A stretch of DNA of 64,000 nucleotides from Halohasta litorea (GCF_024494645.1 NZ_JANHDJ010000003.1:1-64000), one strand, 5' to 3'. Positions 34,797 through 44,103 are shown, numbered from the stretch's first letter. A program made the numbers and translations. The notes: generated by a model from the letters alone, not told the origin.

Positions 34797-35729
34797 CTAT
34801 TCGCCCTCCTCTTTGTCCGCATCGTCTTCGTCGTCTTCCATCTCGGCGACGAGATCGGCGGCCTCTTCGGCGACATCCTCGTCGAGGTCCTCTTCGTCGT
34901 CGGTTGGCTCCTCGACAGCGTCGCCGGTCGCGACCGGCTCCTCGCCGGACTCGTCGATGACTTCCTCGACGATCTCCTCGTCGATGACCTCCGCTGGGTC
35001 CTCGTCGGGGACTTCGACGTCCTCGTCGACCGCCTCGCTGTCCTCGGAGACGTCCGGCACTTCCTCGGGCTCGCCTTCGAGCAGCGATTCGACGCTCTCG
35101 CCGTCGTCGGCCTGCTCGACGTCCTCGACATCCACATCGTCGTGGATTTCGAAGTCGTCGGGGAGGGTGGCTCCCGGCGGGATGATCTTGACGGTGACGC
35201 CGATGGTTCCGAGCTTCATCACGGCGACACCCTGACCCTCGTCGACAACGCTCTGGGCGGGTTCACCGTTGTGCTTGATGTAGCCGCGGTTGAATTTTTC
35301 AACTCGCGAGCGGGCACCCGTCACCTTGCCGCTGAGGACGATTTCGGCGCCGAGTGCGCCTGCGTCCATGATGCGGTCGATGGTGGTGTGTCCCGCTTTG
35401 CGGAAGTACCAGCCACGTTCGAGTGCGTTGGCCAGTCGGTCGGCGACGATCCGGGCGTTGAGGTCCGGCTCCTCGACCTCCTGGACGTCGATCTGTGGAT
35501 CTTCCATCCCGAACCGTTCGGTGAGTTCGGTGGTGATCTTCCGAATGTTCTTTCCGCCTTTCCCGATGACCATCCCGGGCTTTTCGGCCTTGAGGACGAT
35601 CTGGGTTCCCATCGGGGTCTTGGCGATATCCATGCCGCCGTAGCCTGCGCGACCGAGCTCGTCGCCGAAGAACTCGTCGATCTGGGCGCGCTGCAGGCCG
35701 TTTTCGATGAACTGGTGTTCGTCTGCCAT
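34797..35729 (-). CDS. rps3: Ribosomal protein uS3 with long acidic tail
   Basis: This is a 310-residue protein. A KH domain with VIGKGGKNIRK (54-64) and the C-terminal S3 domain (RIMDAGALGAEIVLSGKVTG, KLGTIGVTVKIIPPG) end near residue 200. About 100 further residues are almost entirely Asp, Glu, Val and Ser (for example EVPDEDPAEVIDEEIVEEVI). Acidic tails on r-proteins are a halophile trait, but this one is long. It overlaps uL22 by one base. Confidence 0.96.
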   Translation of the reverse strand: MADEHQFIENGLQRAQIDEFFGDELGRAGYGGMDIAKTPMGTQIVLKAEKPGMVIGKGGKNIRKITTELTERFGMEDPQIDVQEVEEPDLNARIVADRLANALERGWYFRKAGHTTIDRIMDAGALGAEIVLSGKVTGARSRVEKFNRGYIKHNGEPAQSVVDEGQGVAVMKLGTIGVTVKIIPPGATLPDDFEIHDDVDVEDVEQADDGESVESLLEGEPEEVPDVSEDSEAVDEDVEVPDEDPAEVIDEEIVEEVIDESGEEPVATGDAVEEPTDDEEDLDEDVAEEAADLVAEMEDDEDDADKEEGE

Positions 35730-36196
35730 TATTGGGTCGCCTCCGGATCTTCGAGGATGATCTCGACGTCACAGAGCGTGGTGTTCCACGAGCTGGCACG
35801 ACCGAACGCACGGGGCTTTCGGCCGGGCCGTTCGCCCACCTTGTGGGGGGCGACGTGTTTGATCACCATCGCTTCGCCGTCGAAGCCCTGGTTGTCCCCG
35901 TTGTTCCGGGCGTTTTCGAGGAGCTTCTTGAAGTCCTTCGAGGCCTTGTTCGGGTAGCGTCCGGCATCCCAGCCGTCGATATCCGAGCGGTGGCCGACGC
36001 CGGTGTTGTGCTGTTTGAAGGGCACCGACTGCTCGCCGTCGATGACGTCGTCGAGGTAGGCTTCGGCCTCCGCGACGGTCTTGCCCTTGATGGCCTTCGA
36101 GATGGCCTTGCTGTGCTTCAGGCTGATGGGCCGCTCCCGAAGCATCGCTTTCGCGGTGGTGTCGGGATCGGCCTCGACGCTGTAGTTGATTCCCAT
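35729..36196 (-). CDS. rpl22: Ribosomal protein uL22
   Basis: This 155-residue tunnel protein starts MGINYSVEADPDTTAKAML, with ISLKHSKAISKAIKGKTVAE, the extended loop around GERPGRKPRAFGRASSWNTT and a final CDVEIILEDPE. The open frame continues to 36241, but 36196 fits the family and follows the uS19 stop by 4 bases. Confidence 0.97.
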   Translation of the reverse strand: MGINYSVEADPDTTAKAMLRERPISLKHSKAISKAIKGKTVAEAEAYLDDVIDGEQSVPFKQHNTGVGHRSDIDGWDAGRYPNKASKDFKKLLENARNNGDNQGFDGEAMVIKHVAPHKVGERPGRKPRAFGRASSWNTTLCDVEIILEDPEATQ

Positions 36197-36200
36197 GATT

Positions 36201-36626
36201 TCACTTGAGGGGCACGAACTTCGATGAACGGGTCGCGCCAATCCCGGCCTGTCCGTGTTCGACCGAGTTACGGGTGAGCTGGAACTCGCCGAGGTAGTGC
36301 CCGATCATCTCGGGTTCGATCTCGACGCGCTCGAAGCTCTGGCCCGTGTAGACGGCGAACGTCAGTCCGACGAACTCCGGCAGGATCGGCATATCCCGCA
36401 GGTGGGTTCGGATCGGATTGTTGGCCGTCTCCTCTTCGCCTTTACCGTCGGCTTTGTCGAGGAGTTTCTGGTGTTCCTCGGAGAGACCACGGAGAATGGT
36501 TCGCCGCTGTCGAGCGGGGAGCAGTTCTGCCACCTCGTCGAGCTCCATGTCCTGGAGCTCGTCGAGATCGTAACCGCGGTATGTGAACTCGCCCTCACGG
36601 CCAGTTCGGTACTCTGTACTACTCAT
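36201..36626 (-). CDS. rps19: Ribosomal protein uS19
   Basis: This is a 141-residue protein with the archaeal N-terminal extension ([20 protein letters not shown]). The core has [39 protein letters not shown] and a final SSKFVPLK. It overlaps uL2 by one base. Confidence 0.97.
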   Translation of the reverse strand: MSSTEYRTGREGEFTYRGYDLDELQDMELDEVAELLPARQRRTILRGLSEEHQKLLDKADGKGEEETANNPIRTHLRDMPILPEFVGLTFAVYTGQSFERVEIEPEMIGHYLGEFQLTRNSVEHGQAGIGATRSSKFVPLK

Positions 36627-37357
36627 TAGTCACGTCCTCCTTTGCCGCCGCGTCCGGTTCGCTTCGAGGCGATGTCGCCGACCTTGCGGCCCGGCGGTGC
36701 GTCCCGCGAGACGGACTTCGGCTTGCCGGGGTGCTGTCGGCCACCGCCACCGAACGGGTGGTCGATCGCGTTCATAGCAACCCCACGGACACGCGGGTAC
36801 TTGGTTCCGCGTGCTTTCATCTTGTGGTACTTGTTGCCTGCTTTGACGAACGGCTTTTCGGTCCGGCCACCGCCAGCGACGACGCCGATCGTGGCGCGAC
36901 ACTCGGGGTTGAGCCGTTTGACCTCGCCGCTCGGCAGCTGGACGACCGCGATGTTGCGGTCGTGAGTCATCAGCTGCGCCGAAACGCCCGTCGAGCGGGC
37001 GAACTTCCCGCCGTCGCCCGGCGAGCTTTCGACGTTACAGACCGGCACACCCTCGGGGATCTCGCCCAGCGGTAGCGTGTTGCCAGGTTTGATCTCCGCG
37101 GAGACACCGACCTGAATCGTCTCGCCGACCGTGATACCCTCGGGGGCGAGGATGAGTCGACGGTCGTCGTCTTCGAACTCCACGTCCGCGAGTGGCGCAC
37201 TCCGTGCAGGGTCGTGCTCGATGCCGACGACCTCGCCGGTGATGGTGTCGTGGTCTTCGCTTTTCTTGTGCGAGAGCTCTGCTTTGTAGCGGTGGGAGGG
37301 GGCCCGGAACGTCGGGCCACCACGACCGCGTCGTTGTCCCTGAATTCGTCGTCCCAT
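36626..37357 (-). CDS. rpl2: Ribosomal protein uL2
   Basis: This 243-residue protein is needed for peptidyl transfer. [20 protein letters not shown] opens it; the C-terminal [20 protein letters not shown] contains the conserved His of the [11 protein letters not shown] loop. The length is typical for archaea. It ends in the basic [17 protein letters not shown]. Confidence 0.98.
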   Translation of the reverse strand: MGRRIQGQRRGRGGPTFRAPSHRYKAELSHKKSEDHDTITGEVVGIEHDPARSAPLADVEFEDDDRRLILAPEGITVGETIQVGVSAEIKPGNTLPLGEIPEGVPVCNVESSPGDGGKFARSTGVSAQLMTHDRNIAVVQLPSGEVKRLNPECRATIGVVAGGGRTEKPFVKAGNKYHKMKARGTKYPRVRGVAMNAIDHPFGGGGRQHPGKPKSVSRDAPPGRKVGDIASKRTGRGGKGGRD

Positions 37358-37358
37358 C

Positions 37359-37613
37359 TTAGAACACCCCGATCCGTGAGGCGACCTCAGTCGCGTCGTC
37401 GTCGTCGCTGAGGCTGAGTGTCGCCTTCTTTTTTGCTTTCGGCGTGATCTGCGTCGTGATGTTCGTCACGGTCACGTCGTAGCGCTCTTCGACTTCGTCG
37501 GCGATCTCCGGCTTGGTGGCGTCGATGTCGGTGATGAAGAGCAACTTGTTGTCGAAGTCCATCTCGTTCATCGCCTTCTCGGTCACAAGCGGGTGGTGAA
37601 GAATCGAGCTCAT
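37359..37613 (-). CDS. rpl23: Ribosomal protein uL23
   Basis: This 84-residue protein at the tunnel exit docks SRP and chaperones. [20 protein letters not shown] and [20 protein letters not shown] are characteristic. It overlaps uL4 by 4 bases. Confidence 0.97.
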   Translation of the reverse strand: MSSILHHPLVTEKAMNEMDFDNKLLFITDIDATKPEIADEVEERYDVTVTNITTQITPKAKKKATLSLSDDDDATEVASRIGVF

Positions 37614-38356
37614 CGGTCGGCCACCTCCTCGATTGCGCTCTCGGTGAAGAGCGTGAGTCGACCGGCGTGGGTGCCGGGTGCGAGATCCTCGACGTTGACT
37701 TCGCTGGCGGTTGCCACGTCGGCTCCCGCGAGGTTGCGGGCGGCCTTCGATGGCTCGCCGCTCGTCACGAAGAGGATCGATTTGGGCTCCTGGTACTTCC
37801 GGCCACGGGTCGTCCCGCGTCCGGCGCGTACTTTCTTGCCCTCGTCGGCGCGCTCGATGTCCTCGGCGACGCCGAGTTCCTCGAGCAGCGAGACGACTTC
37901 CTGGGTTTTGACGAGGTCTTCGAACTCGTCGCTCACGACGAGCGGGAGTTCGAGGTCCTCATCGAACTGGTGGCCGCGGTCGGCGACGCGCTCGGTGTCG
38001 ACGGTTGCGGCGAGCGCCGAGCGGGTCGCGAGCTGGCGCTCTTTGCGGTTGATCGTCTTGCCCTGGTCCTTGTCGGCCTTCGGTGGGTGTGCCTTCCGAC
38101 CACTGACTGCGTGAGGAACGCGTCGAACGACGCCGTCCTGTCGTGGGTCGTGGGACATCCCGCGGCCGCTCCCGAGCGACTCGGCGGGGGTTCGCAGTCC
38201 GGCGAACTCGTCTGCACCGTAGGCCTGTTTCCGGTTTGCCTGGGCGGCGACGACGGCCCGCTGGATCAGATCCGGGCGGAAATGGGTCTCGAAGACCTCG
38301 GGGAGGTCGATCGAGCCCGCGTCGTCACCGTTCAGGTCGCGTACTGTTGCCTGCAT
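37610..38356 (-). CDS. rpl4: Ribosomal protein uL4
   Basis: This is a 248-residue protein of the archaea/eukaryote L4e type. DLPEVFETHFRPDLIQRAVV, the extended basic loop GSGRGMSHDPRQ...RRVPHAVSGRKAHPPK and VRAGRGTTRGRKYQEPKSIL are diagnostic. The loop lines the peptide tunnel. It follows uL3 after 2 bases. Confidence 0.97.
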   Translation of the reverse strand: MQATVRDLNGDDAGSIDLPEVFETHFRPDLIQRAVVAAQANRKQAYGADEFAGLRTPAESLGSGRGMSHDPRQDGVVRRVPHAVSGRKAHPPKADKDQGKTINRKERQLATRSALAATVDTERVADRGHQFDEDLELPLVVSDEFEDLVKTQEVVSLLEELGVAEDIERADEGKKVRAGRGTTRGRKYQEPKSILFVTSGEPSKAARNLAGADVATASEVNVEDLAPGTHAGRLTLFTESAIEEVADR

Positions 38357-38358
38357 AG

Positions 38359-39375
38359 TTAGCCCTGATTGGATGCGGTTGAGACGTGCCGAACCTCGGG
38401 ATCGAGGCGCGGCTGGTCGTTCGGCCGGATGGCCGGGCGGAACCGCAGCAGCCGTTTGTTCGGCCCCGGCAGCGAACCCTTGATAAGGACGTAGTCACCG
38501 TCGACCTCGCCGTAATCGACGAAGCCGCCGTCGACGGAAGCGTCGTCGCCCTCGCCGATCGAGATGATACGTTTGTTGAGTTCGGTTCGCTGGTGGTAGC
38601 CGGTCTGTCCTTGCTGGGGAACGGTCGAACGGACCCGGGATGGGTTCCACGGACCGAGGTTGCCGATCCGTCGGCGCCATCCCTGCCGGGCGTGTTTGCC
38701 CTTCCGTTTCTGGACGCCCCATCGCTTGACGGGACCCTGTGTTCCTTTCCCCTTCGTGATGCCCGATGCGTCGGCGTACTCGCCAGCGCGGAAGACGTCG
38801 CCGAAACTGTGTTCGCCGCCGTCTTCGAGGAGTTCGAGCGCGAAATCGGCGCGGTCGTCAAGCGAGCCGCCGCCGACGCGTGTCTCCATGATGTCGGGCT
38901 TCTTCTTCGGGATGTTCGAGTTCTCGCCGGGGACGGTGTGGGTGATCAGACGCAGGTCGTCTACCTCACCGTCGTCGATGAGCGCTCGAAGGGCCTCCGA
39001 GTCCTCCTCGAAGGTGTCTTCGGCCGGGAGGTCGAGGGCGCGGTCGAGATCCTCGTGGAACTCGGTGGCCCAAACCTCGGTGACCGGCTTCTGTCCGTAC
39101 GGCGTGTCTTGGTAGGCTCGGAGGGAAACCGCCCGCATTGGCGGAACCTCGACGACCGTGACAGGAACGGACTCTTCCATTCCTTCACGCGGCGAGTCTG
39201 CCTCGTCGTTGACCATGACAACGTGGGTCATGCCTGCTTTGTAGCCGGCAAAGCCCTGTGGAGCCGCTGCTCCGTCGTCGTCTGGCCACGAGCGAATGCG
39301 TGGAACCTCGTCGGTTGCACGCTTCCGCGGGCCGTAGCCCAGCGAGCCTTTGCGTGGTCTGCTTGGTTGTGGCAT
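38359..39375 (-). CDS. rpl3: Ribosomal protein uL3
   Basis: This 338-residue protein starts MPQPSRPRKGSLGYGPRKR, with QGFAGYKAGMTHVVMVND and the central FRAGEYADASGITKGKGTQG, whose tip reaches the peptidyl-transferase centre. The C-terminus has YVLIKGSLPGPNKRLLRFRP. Extra in-frame codons reach 39543, but these overlap the preceding gene and lack family resemblance. Confidence 0.97.
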   Translation of the reverse strand: MPQPSRPRKGSLGYGPRKRATDEVPRIRSWPDDDGAAAPQGFAGYKAGMTHVVMVNDEADSPREGMEESVPVTVVEVPPMRAVSLRAYQDTPYGQKPVTEVWATEFHEDLDRALDLPAEDTFEEDSEALRALIDDGEVDDLRLITHTVPGENSNIPKKKPDIMETRVGGGSLDDRADFALELLEDGGEHSFGDVFRAGEYADASGITKGKGTQGPVKRWGVQKRKGKHARQGWRRRIGNLGPWNPSRVRSTVPQQGQTGYHQRTELNKRIISIGEGDDASVDGGFVDYGEVDGDYVLIKGSLPGPNKRLLRFRPAIRPNDQPRLDPEVRHVSTASNQG

Positions 39376-39379
39376 TGTG

Positions 39380-40231
39380 TTACTCCGTGAGCGTGAGACA
39401 GCCGAGCGACGCGAACATCGCTTCTTCCGTTCGCACCGTCTCGCTGCCCTGTCGCGGAATCGTATTGAGCCAGCGGTCGAATCCCGGATCGGATTCAACG
39501 TGTTCGTCTGCCGCGACTGCGGCCGAGACTGCCTCGGGTTCAACCCCGAGTATTTCCGGCAGCCCTCTACCGGGCGAACCGAAGGCGACGGTCATCCCCG
39601 CCCGGAGATCCGGGAGGAGTTCGCCGAGCCGAGCGTGGGAGAGTTGCTCCCCGTACTCGGAGGCGGCGATCCGTAGCCTCGATTCGTCGCTGAGGGCGGC
39701 CGAGAGGTCCGTGCATTCGACGTCGAACCCCGCTGTGGGTTCGTCGACGAGGCGTGCACGGACCGGTTCTCTCGAAGAGATCCTGACGGTGACGCGCTCC
39801 CCCTCAGTGGGTGTCGCCATCTCCGGCGGCACCATGAGCGAGATCGGGTGTTGCAGTCCGCAAGTGACCCGAACGCGGCCTTCAGATCCGACCTTGGTCA
39901 CGATTCCTTGGTGTGTAACCGATCCGTCTGGATCGGCTACCGTCTGTGACGAAACCCGGAGCGGAGGGAGTATGCCCGCGAACTGCAGTTCGTCGCGTCT
40001 GCCCCACACCTCGTCTTTGAGGTAGGGGGGCGTCGCGGCGTACTGCAGCACAACGCGGACGAACTCTTCGCCCCACCGACGTTCGCCCTCCCGGTCGGGG
40101 AAGACGATGAGTCGGTCGGCCCGGAACACCGCCGCCGCACGGGCGACGTAACCGAGTTTGCGAGTTGCCTCGCGTTTGTCCTCGGCTTCGCGGACGACCG
40201 ACGACGGAACCAGTAGTGTTAGTCCGTCCAT
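39380..40231 (-). CDS. SPOUT-family RNA methyltransferase (putative uridine N3-methyltransferase, C9orf114 type)
   Basis: This is a 283-residue protein with the alpha/beta knot layout of the archaeal SPOUT proteins found just upstream of rpl3: LTLLVPSSVVREAEDKREAT, then RADRLIVFPDREGERRWGEE, and a C-terminal SAM-binding knot with MTVAFGSPGRGLPEILG. An internal OB-like insert (residues about 95-165) includes VTVRISSREPVRARLVDE. Family members methylate RNA or act with tRNA/rRNA; the substrate here is unknown. As first gene of the r-protein operon it may act in ribosome assembly. Confidence 0.8.
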   Translation of the reverse strand: MDGLTLLVPSSVVREAEDKREATRKLGYVARAAAVFRADRLIVFPDREGERRWGEEFVRVVLQYAATPPYLKDEVWGRRDELQFAGILPPLRVSSQTVADPDGSVTHQGIVTKVGSEGRVRVTCGLQHPISLMVPPEMATPTEGERVTVRISSREPVRARLVDEPTAGFDVECTDLSAALSDESRLRIAASEYGEQLSHARLGELLPDLRAGMTVAFGSPGRGLPEILGVEPEAVSAAVAADEHVESDPGFDRWLNTIPRQGSETVRTEEAMFASLGCLTLTE

Positions 40232-40278
40232 CGGGTGTGCCTCGTCACTAGACTGTATCCTCGATTCCCAATCAGGGC

Positions 40279-40288
40279 CTAAAAGGGT
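40279..40288 (-). promoter_or_regulatory. Candidate TATA element for the r-protein operon
   Basis: On the minus strand CCCTTTTAGG lies about 50 bases before the SPOUT start at 40231. It would give a leader of about 25 bases and is the only TATA-like stretch just upstream of the operon. Confidence 0.4.
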
Positions 40289-40478
40289 AGCGGAACGATC
40301 TCCCCCTGTGTCGCCTTCACACGGCTAGTAGCGGCTGTGTATCCGGCAATTACGTTGTTGGTTGGTGTAGCATACCATACGAGAAAACGGGGATGAAATA
40401 TGGAAAACTGGGCTGTCGACAGCGTCGGCTCCAATCTGTCGTCCAACGCGCGTACACGTGAAGAAAAAAATTTGTACA

Positions 40479-41414
40479 CTACCAACTCTGCATCCCGGCC
40501 TCGAAGAAGTAGATGATACCGGTGTTAGCCAGTTCCAGCGTCGTGTAAGCGACTGCCGGTGGGAGAACCGAGCCGGTTCGGTCGGAGCTGTAGGCGGCGA
40601 CGCCGAGCACTGCGAGATGGGTGGCGGTGAACAGGCTACCGGAGAGAGAATCGACTGCGGCGAGTCCCGAGACGACGACAAATGCAACAAACAGGAGCGC
40701 AGGACCGTAGGCGACTGCTGGTCGACGGTCCGAGCCGAAGTGATCGACGAAATACGGACCAACGCCGAGGAGGAGCGTAAACACCAGCAAGCCGAGGATT
40801 TTCCCACGATCAGGAACAGTGGTCAGTCCGCCAGTGTTGCTCAGCAGGACAAAGCCCGCCGCGAGTGTCGTCAGCACGATGGCCCTGTCGGCGTCGACGA
40901 TCCGCCCGAGACCACCCTGAATAAGGATCTGACAAACGGCCACGTACAGCGGAACCCCGAGGACGAGAGAAATACCAGTCAGCTGTAGCACCGGGAGCAA
41001 TGACGCGTCGGCAGCGACTGAATACTGTAGCAACGCGTTGTACTGAACGCCAGTGAGGGTTCCAACGAGTTTGGTGAGGGCGACGCCAGCGAGTGGGATC
41101 AGCCCTGCGACTCCCACCAGCCATCGGTCACGTCGCGATGGGAGTCCCAGACCGAGGCTGATGTTCCGGGAGTCGGCATAGGCAACGGTAAACAGCAGAA
41201 CGCCTCCAACGGTCACACCACCGAGAAGGAAACTGAACAGCAGGGACCCGCCGAACGGTGTCGACGAACCGAGAGGGGCCACCGTCGACGTCACTGCTCT
41301 ACCGAGACGATGCCAGAGGTACAGCCCGCCCAGAATGGCTGTCAAACGGACGAACTCGCCTGCAACCGCGTGGGTCGAGCGGTGAAAGAGGGCACTCGCG
41401 TTCCGAAGCGACAT
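40479..41414 (-). CDS. Polytopic membrane protein, unknown function
   Basis: This 311-residue protein has about eight hydrophobic segments (for example FGGSLLFSFLLGGVTVGGVL, LLPVLQLTGISLVLGVPLYV, GKILGLLVFTLLLGVGPYFV). It has few charged residues and no catalytic motif. CPBP-type glutamate/histidine protease motifs are absent. A good TATA element (41437-41445) supports the start at 41414. It follows phoU on the same strand after 56 bases. I do not recognise the family. Confidence 0.75.
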   Translation of the reverse strand: MSLRNASALFHRSTHAVAGEFVRLTAILGGLYLWHRLGRAVTSTVAPLGSSTPFGGSLLFSFLLGGVTVGGVLLFTVAYADSRNISLGLGLPSRRDRWLVGVAGLIPLAGVALTKLVGTLTGVQYNALLQYSVAADASLLPVLQLTGISLVLGVPLYVAVCQILIQGGLGRIVDADRAIVLTTLAAGFVLLSNTGGLTTVPDRGKILGLLVFTLLLGVGPYFVDHFGSDRRPAVAYGPALLFVAFVVVSGLAAVDSLSGSLFTATHLAVLGVAAYSSDRTGSVLPPAVAYTTLELANTGIIYFFEAGMQSW

Positions 41415-41436
41415 ACATAATTGTTAGAATACGAGT

Positions 41437-41445
41437 ACTTATAAA
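41437..41445 (-). promoter_or_regulatory. TATA box for the membrane protein gene
   Basis: TTTATAAGT on the minus strand is centred 27 bases before the start at 41414. It indicates a separate promoter even though phoU lies only 56 bases upstream. Confidence 0.6.
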
Positions 41446-41470
41446 CTCCTTCCACAGCAGAACGTCCGAA

Positions 41471-42145
41471 CTAGTACAAGAGGTCGGCGTCGTTCTGAAT
41501 CATATACAGGCTCCTGGAGGCGACGTTGACCGCGTGGTCGCCGATGCGTTCGAGATCCCGAACCGTAAGCAGGAGCCGCGAAATATCGGCCAGCAAGCCT
41601 TCGGCGTCGACCGCGCCGGTCGACTGCTCGCGGCCCAACAGATCGCGGACGACCGTCTCGGAGGCGGCCGCACACTGCTGGTCGACCAGCTCGTCGCGCT
41701 CGGCGAGGGAATAACACAGCTCGGGATCTTCGTCGGCATAGGCGACCATGGCGTCTTCGACCATCTCGGTGACCGTTGTGCCGATCTCCTGGATGTCGAC
41801 CTCCGGCAGGCGCGTCCGGTCGGTCGAAATCGAGTACTCCGCGAGGTTGACCGCGAGATCGGCGATCCGTTCGAGATCGGTGATGATCTTGAACGACGCG
41901 GCGATAAAGCGGAGATCCGAGGCAACCGGCTGCTGGAGGGCGATCAGGTCGACACAGTCGGCTTCGAGATCGAGATACTGCTCGTTGATCTCGCTGTCCC
42001 CGTCGATCACCTGCCGGGCCAACGACTTGTCGGTTCCTTCGAGTGCGGTGAGTGCGAGCCGAAGCCGGTCGAGGACGAGTTCGGACATATACAGCACGTC
42101 CTCCCGCAGGGTGTCGAGACGATTTTGGTATGCTGCCCGTGACAT
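41471..42145 (-). CDS. phoU: PhoU-type phosphate signalling/uptake regulator
   Basis: This is a 224-residue all-helical protein made of two PhoU three-helix repeats. Each has an acidic metal-binding helix: ASFKIITDLERIADLAVNLA and LTVRDLERIGDHAVNVASRS. PhoU proteins bind metal clusters and modulate phosphate transport and signalling. No pst genes are adjacent. Haloarchaea usually carry several PhoU-like proteins, so the role here may be separate from Pst. The length is typical. Confidence 0.92.
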   Translation of the reverse strand: MSRAAYQNRLDTLREDVLYMSELVLDRLRLALTALEGTDKSLARQVIDGDSEINEQYLDLEADCVDLIALQQPVASDLRFIAASFKIITDLERIADLAVNLAEYSISTDRTRLPEVDIQEIGTTVTEMVEDAMVAYADEDPELCYSLAERDELVDQQCAAASETVVRDLLGREQSTGAVDAEGLLADISRLLLTVRDLERIGDHAVNVASRSLYMIQNDADLLY

Positions 42146-42252
42146 AGTGACTCATACAAAACAATCCCGCATGAGGCTTCCGTATAAGTCAATATTAGGT
42201 ATATTACTGTACTTTTGTACATATTCATCGCGCTCGTACCTAAATTTGTAAA

Positions 42253-42276
42253 CCGCCCAGCGATCTGGCTGGGCGG
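42253..42276 (-). terminator. Hairpin terminator after the PGF-CTERM gene
   Basis: CCGCCCAGC (42253-42261) and GCTGGGCGG (42268-42276) are exact complements around GATCTG. It lies 28 bases past the stop of the 42304-43536 gene and is followed on that strand by TTTACAAATTT, a rho-independent-like arrangement. Confidence 0.65.
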
Positions 42277-42303
42277 CTCGCTCACTAGTGTGAAACGAAC
42301 CGT

Positions 42304-43536
42304 TCAGCCGGATCGCCGTCGCACGCCGAGCAACGTTGCACCAATCAGCGCAATCACTGCGGCAACGATTCCGAACCCGGGAGTTTGGACACCGCTCGCC
42401 GACCCCTCACCGTCGACGACCTCAACCGGTTGTGATTCGGTATCGGTCTGGTTGCTGGCGGTCGTAACTGTCACCTCGACCTCGGCTGTGCCTGGTTCTT
42501 CGAACGTATGATTCAGTGTCGACCCGTCGGCCGATTCGACCGGGTCGCCGTCGACGGTCCACTCGTAGCGCTCGATCTCGCCGGTCGTCCCACTGGTATT
42601 GAACGCGACCTCCTCGCCGACAGTCGCCTGCTCTGGGCCGGAGAGCGCAGCGACGGGGGCCGCCGACTCGATCTCGGATTCGGGGACGCGTTCGATTTCG
42701 ACCTCCTCTTCGAGGCTGTCGAACCAGACCCGTTTGAAATCCTCACCGCCGTCGGTGGCGGAGATCACCTGCCAGTCGTCGATCGTCCCGTTGTATTCCT
42801 CGCCCTCTTCGGGGTCGTCGGGGTCCTCGTCAGGGCGGCGGTCGTCGCCGTATCGGTGATAGGAGTTCTCGTTGAACGCCGGGTCGATCGTGATCGATAC
42901 GTCCTCGCCGCCGAGGCCACGGTAGGCCATCCCGTCGGTTCGAGCGGTCGTCCAGACCCAACTCAATCGCGCGTCGACGTCCTCCGGCGGCTCGCCGTCG
43001 TTTCCGGCGGCTCCGGCTCGGTGGTCGGCATCGAGCTGGTGGATATCGTCCTTTTCGACCGTCTCGTTCCGCCAGTCGTAATCATCGTCGATCACGGCCC
43101 ACTCTCCGTCCTCCGGCAGGCCAGTAAGCTCCCAGCTCACCGAGCTTCCGACAGTTCCGTTTTCACGCTCTTCGTGGTACTTGTCGTGGACCGCAACGAG
43201 ACTCACGCCGTTGGGGCCCTCGTACAGCATGAGGATACTCGTGCTGTCTTGTTGATACGGAATCGTTCCCTCCGAACTGAACGACCGTCCCCACGAGGGG
43301 TTCTCTCGGTCCTGATACGGATACCGATAGTCGTAGAACTCCTCGACCGGGACATCGCCCTGGATTGGCTGGACCTCGAACTCCTGGTCACCCTGTTCGA
43401 TGCGGTAGGTGTACTCGTCGTCCGCCGGTTGGGCAGGCTGGTCACTCTGTGCGGACACCACTGGCGCAAACAGGGATGTTATCAAGAGGAGTGCAACGAG
43501 GCCACCGAGTACTGCTGTCTGTCGTGTTGAATTCAT
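42304..43536 (-). CDS. Secreted PKD-domain surface protein with PGF-CTERM anchor
   Basis: This is a 410-residue protein with a Sec signal peptide (1-29, hydrophobic GGLVALLLITSLFAPVVSA). A long acidic extracellular region with many Tyr and Trp is followed by a PKD-type beta domain (about 290-376, ATVGEEVAFNTSGTTGEIER, YEWTVDGDP). The tail has TPGFG (385-389), a hydrophobic span and RRR, the PGF-CTERM signal. Archaeosortase ArtA would cleave it and lipid-anchor the protein. Several N-glycosylation sequons (NGT, NET, NHT) are present. The ligand is unknown. Confidence 0.85.
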   Translation of the reverse strand: MNSTRQTAVLGGLVALLLITSLFAPVVSAQSDQPAQPADDEYTYRIEQGDQEFEVQPIQGDVPVEEFYDYRYPYQDRENPSWGRSFSSEGTIPYQQDSTSILMLYEGPNGVSLVAVHDKYHEERENGTVGSSVSWELTGLPEDGEWAVIDDDYDWRNETVEKDDIHQLDADHRAGAAGNDGEPPEDVDARLSWVWTTARTDGMAYRGLGGEDVSITIDPAFNENSYHRYGDDRRPDEDPDDPEEGEEYNGTIDDWQVISATDGGEDFKRVWFDSLEEEVEIERVPESEIESAAPVAALSGPEQATVGEEVAFNTSGTTGEIERYEWTVDGDPVESADGSTLNHTFEEPGTAEVEVTVTTASNQTDTESQPVEVVDGEGSASGVQTPGFGIVAAVIALIGATLLGVRRRSG

Positions 43537-43568
43537 TGTGTGTTCGGTTGCGTTGGCACCGAGCCGTC

Positions 43569-43613
43569 TCGATCCGATTGTCAGTTGTCGTTTTCGACCC
43601 GATTGTCAGTTGT
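43569..43613. repeat. Tandem direct repeat upstream of the PGF-CTERM gene
   Basis: TCGATCCGATTGTCAGTTGT at 43569-43588 recurs at 43594-43613 with one change (T to C). The copies are 25 bases apart, start 32 bases before the gene at 43536, and could be paired regulator sites or a slipped duplication. Confidence 0.6.
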
Positions 43614-44095
43614 GTACGTCGGCTTCGTACCGCCAGTCCGACTGCTATCGGTTTGTTATGGGCGGGTAAATCGATCTAACACGAAACTACCCGTTTCAAC
43701 CGGATGACAAGCTGGCCGTCTCCATGTCAATAGCCGCAGTAATGTCAAAACGCGGTGGTCGGCTCGAATACCACGAGATCCGCTGGCTCCGTGGCTGTCG
43801 ACGGTCCAGTATACCACGCAACGAGAGCATACCACCGTCTGCAATCGACCCCTCCAGGATCGGAACCGCGGGCCAACAGTTCGAGATATCTCGCTTCCAG
43901 ACCGTTCGAAAAGCCAATAGCTGACCGCTAGCAGATCGTTTGAGACGAACCGTGTGGGAGCTATCGATGATGCCGCGAGTCGGACGTCGACCGTTTATCC
44001 GAGGCCAAACCGAAGACCGTGTGGTCACAACATCGTGCTGAGAATTCCACTTCCGTCGTGTGGTTTTCTCACTCACAGAAGACGGCTTTCGCAAC

Positions 44096-44103
44096 CCTTA
44101 TAC
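44096..44103 (+). promoter_or_regulatory. TATA box for tRNA-Gly
   Basis: CCTTATAC lies about 40 bases before the mature tRNA 5' end, so transcription would start about 12-15 bases upstream of the tRNA, leaving a short leader for RNase P. Confidence 0.55.

Noticed and set aside
34554-35957. Plus-strand open frame of 467 codons across the uL29-uS3-uL22 genes
   Set aside because: It lies antisense to three certain ribosomal protein genes.
40479-41414. CPBP-type intramembrane protease
   Set aside because: The membrane layout is compatible, but the EExxxR and paired His motifs are absent.
43696-44094. Minus-strand open frame of 132 codons in the gap before tRNA-Gly
   Set aside because: The product is basic and Ser/Arg-rich, unlike haloarchaeal proteins, and has no motif or promoter-like element.
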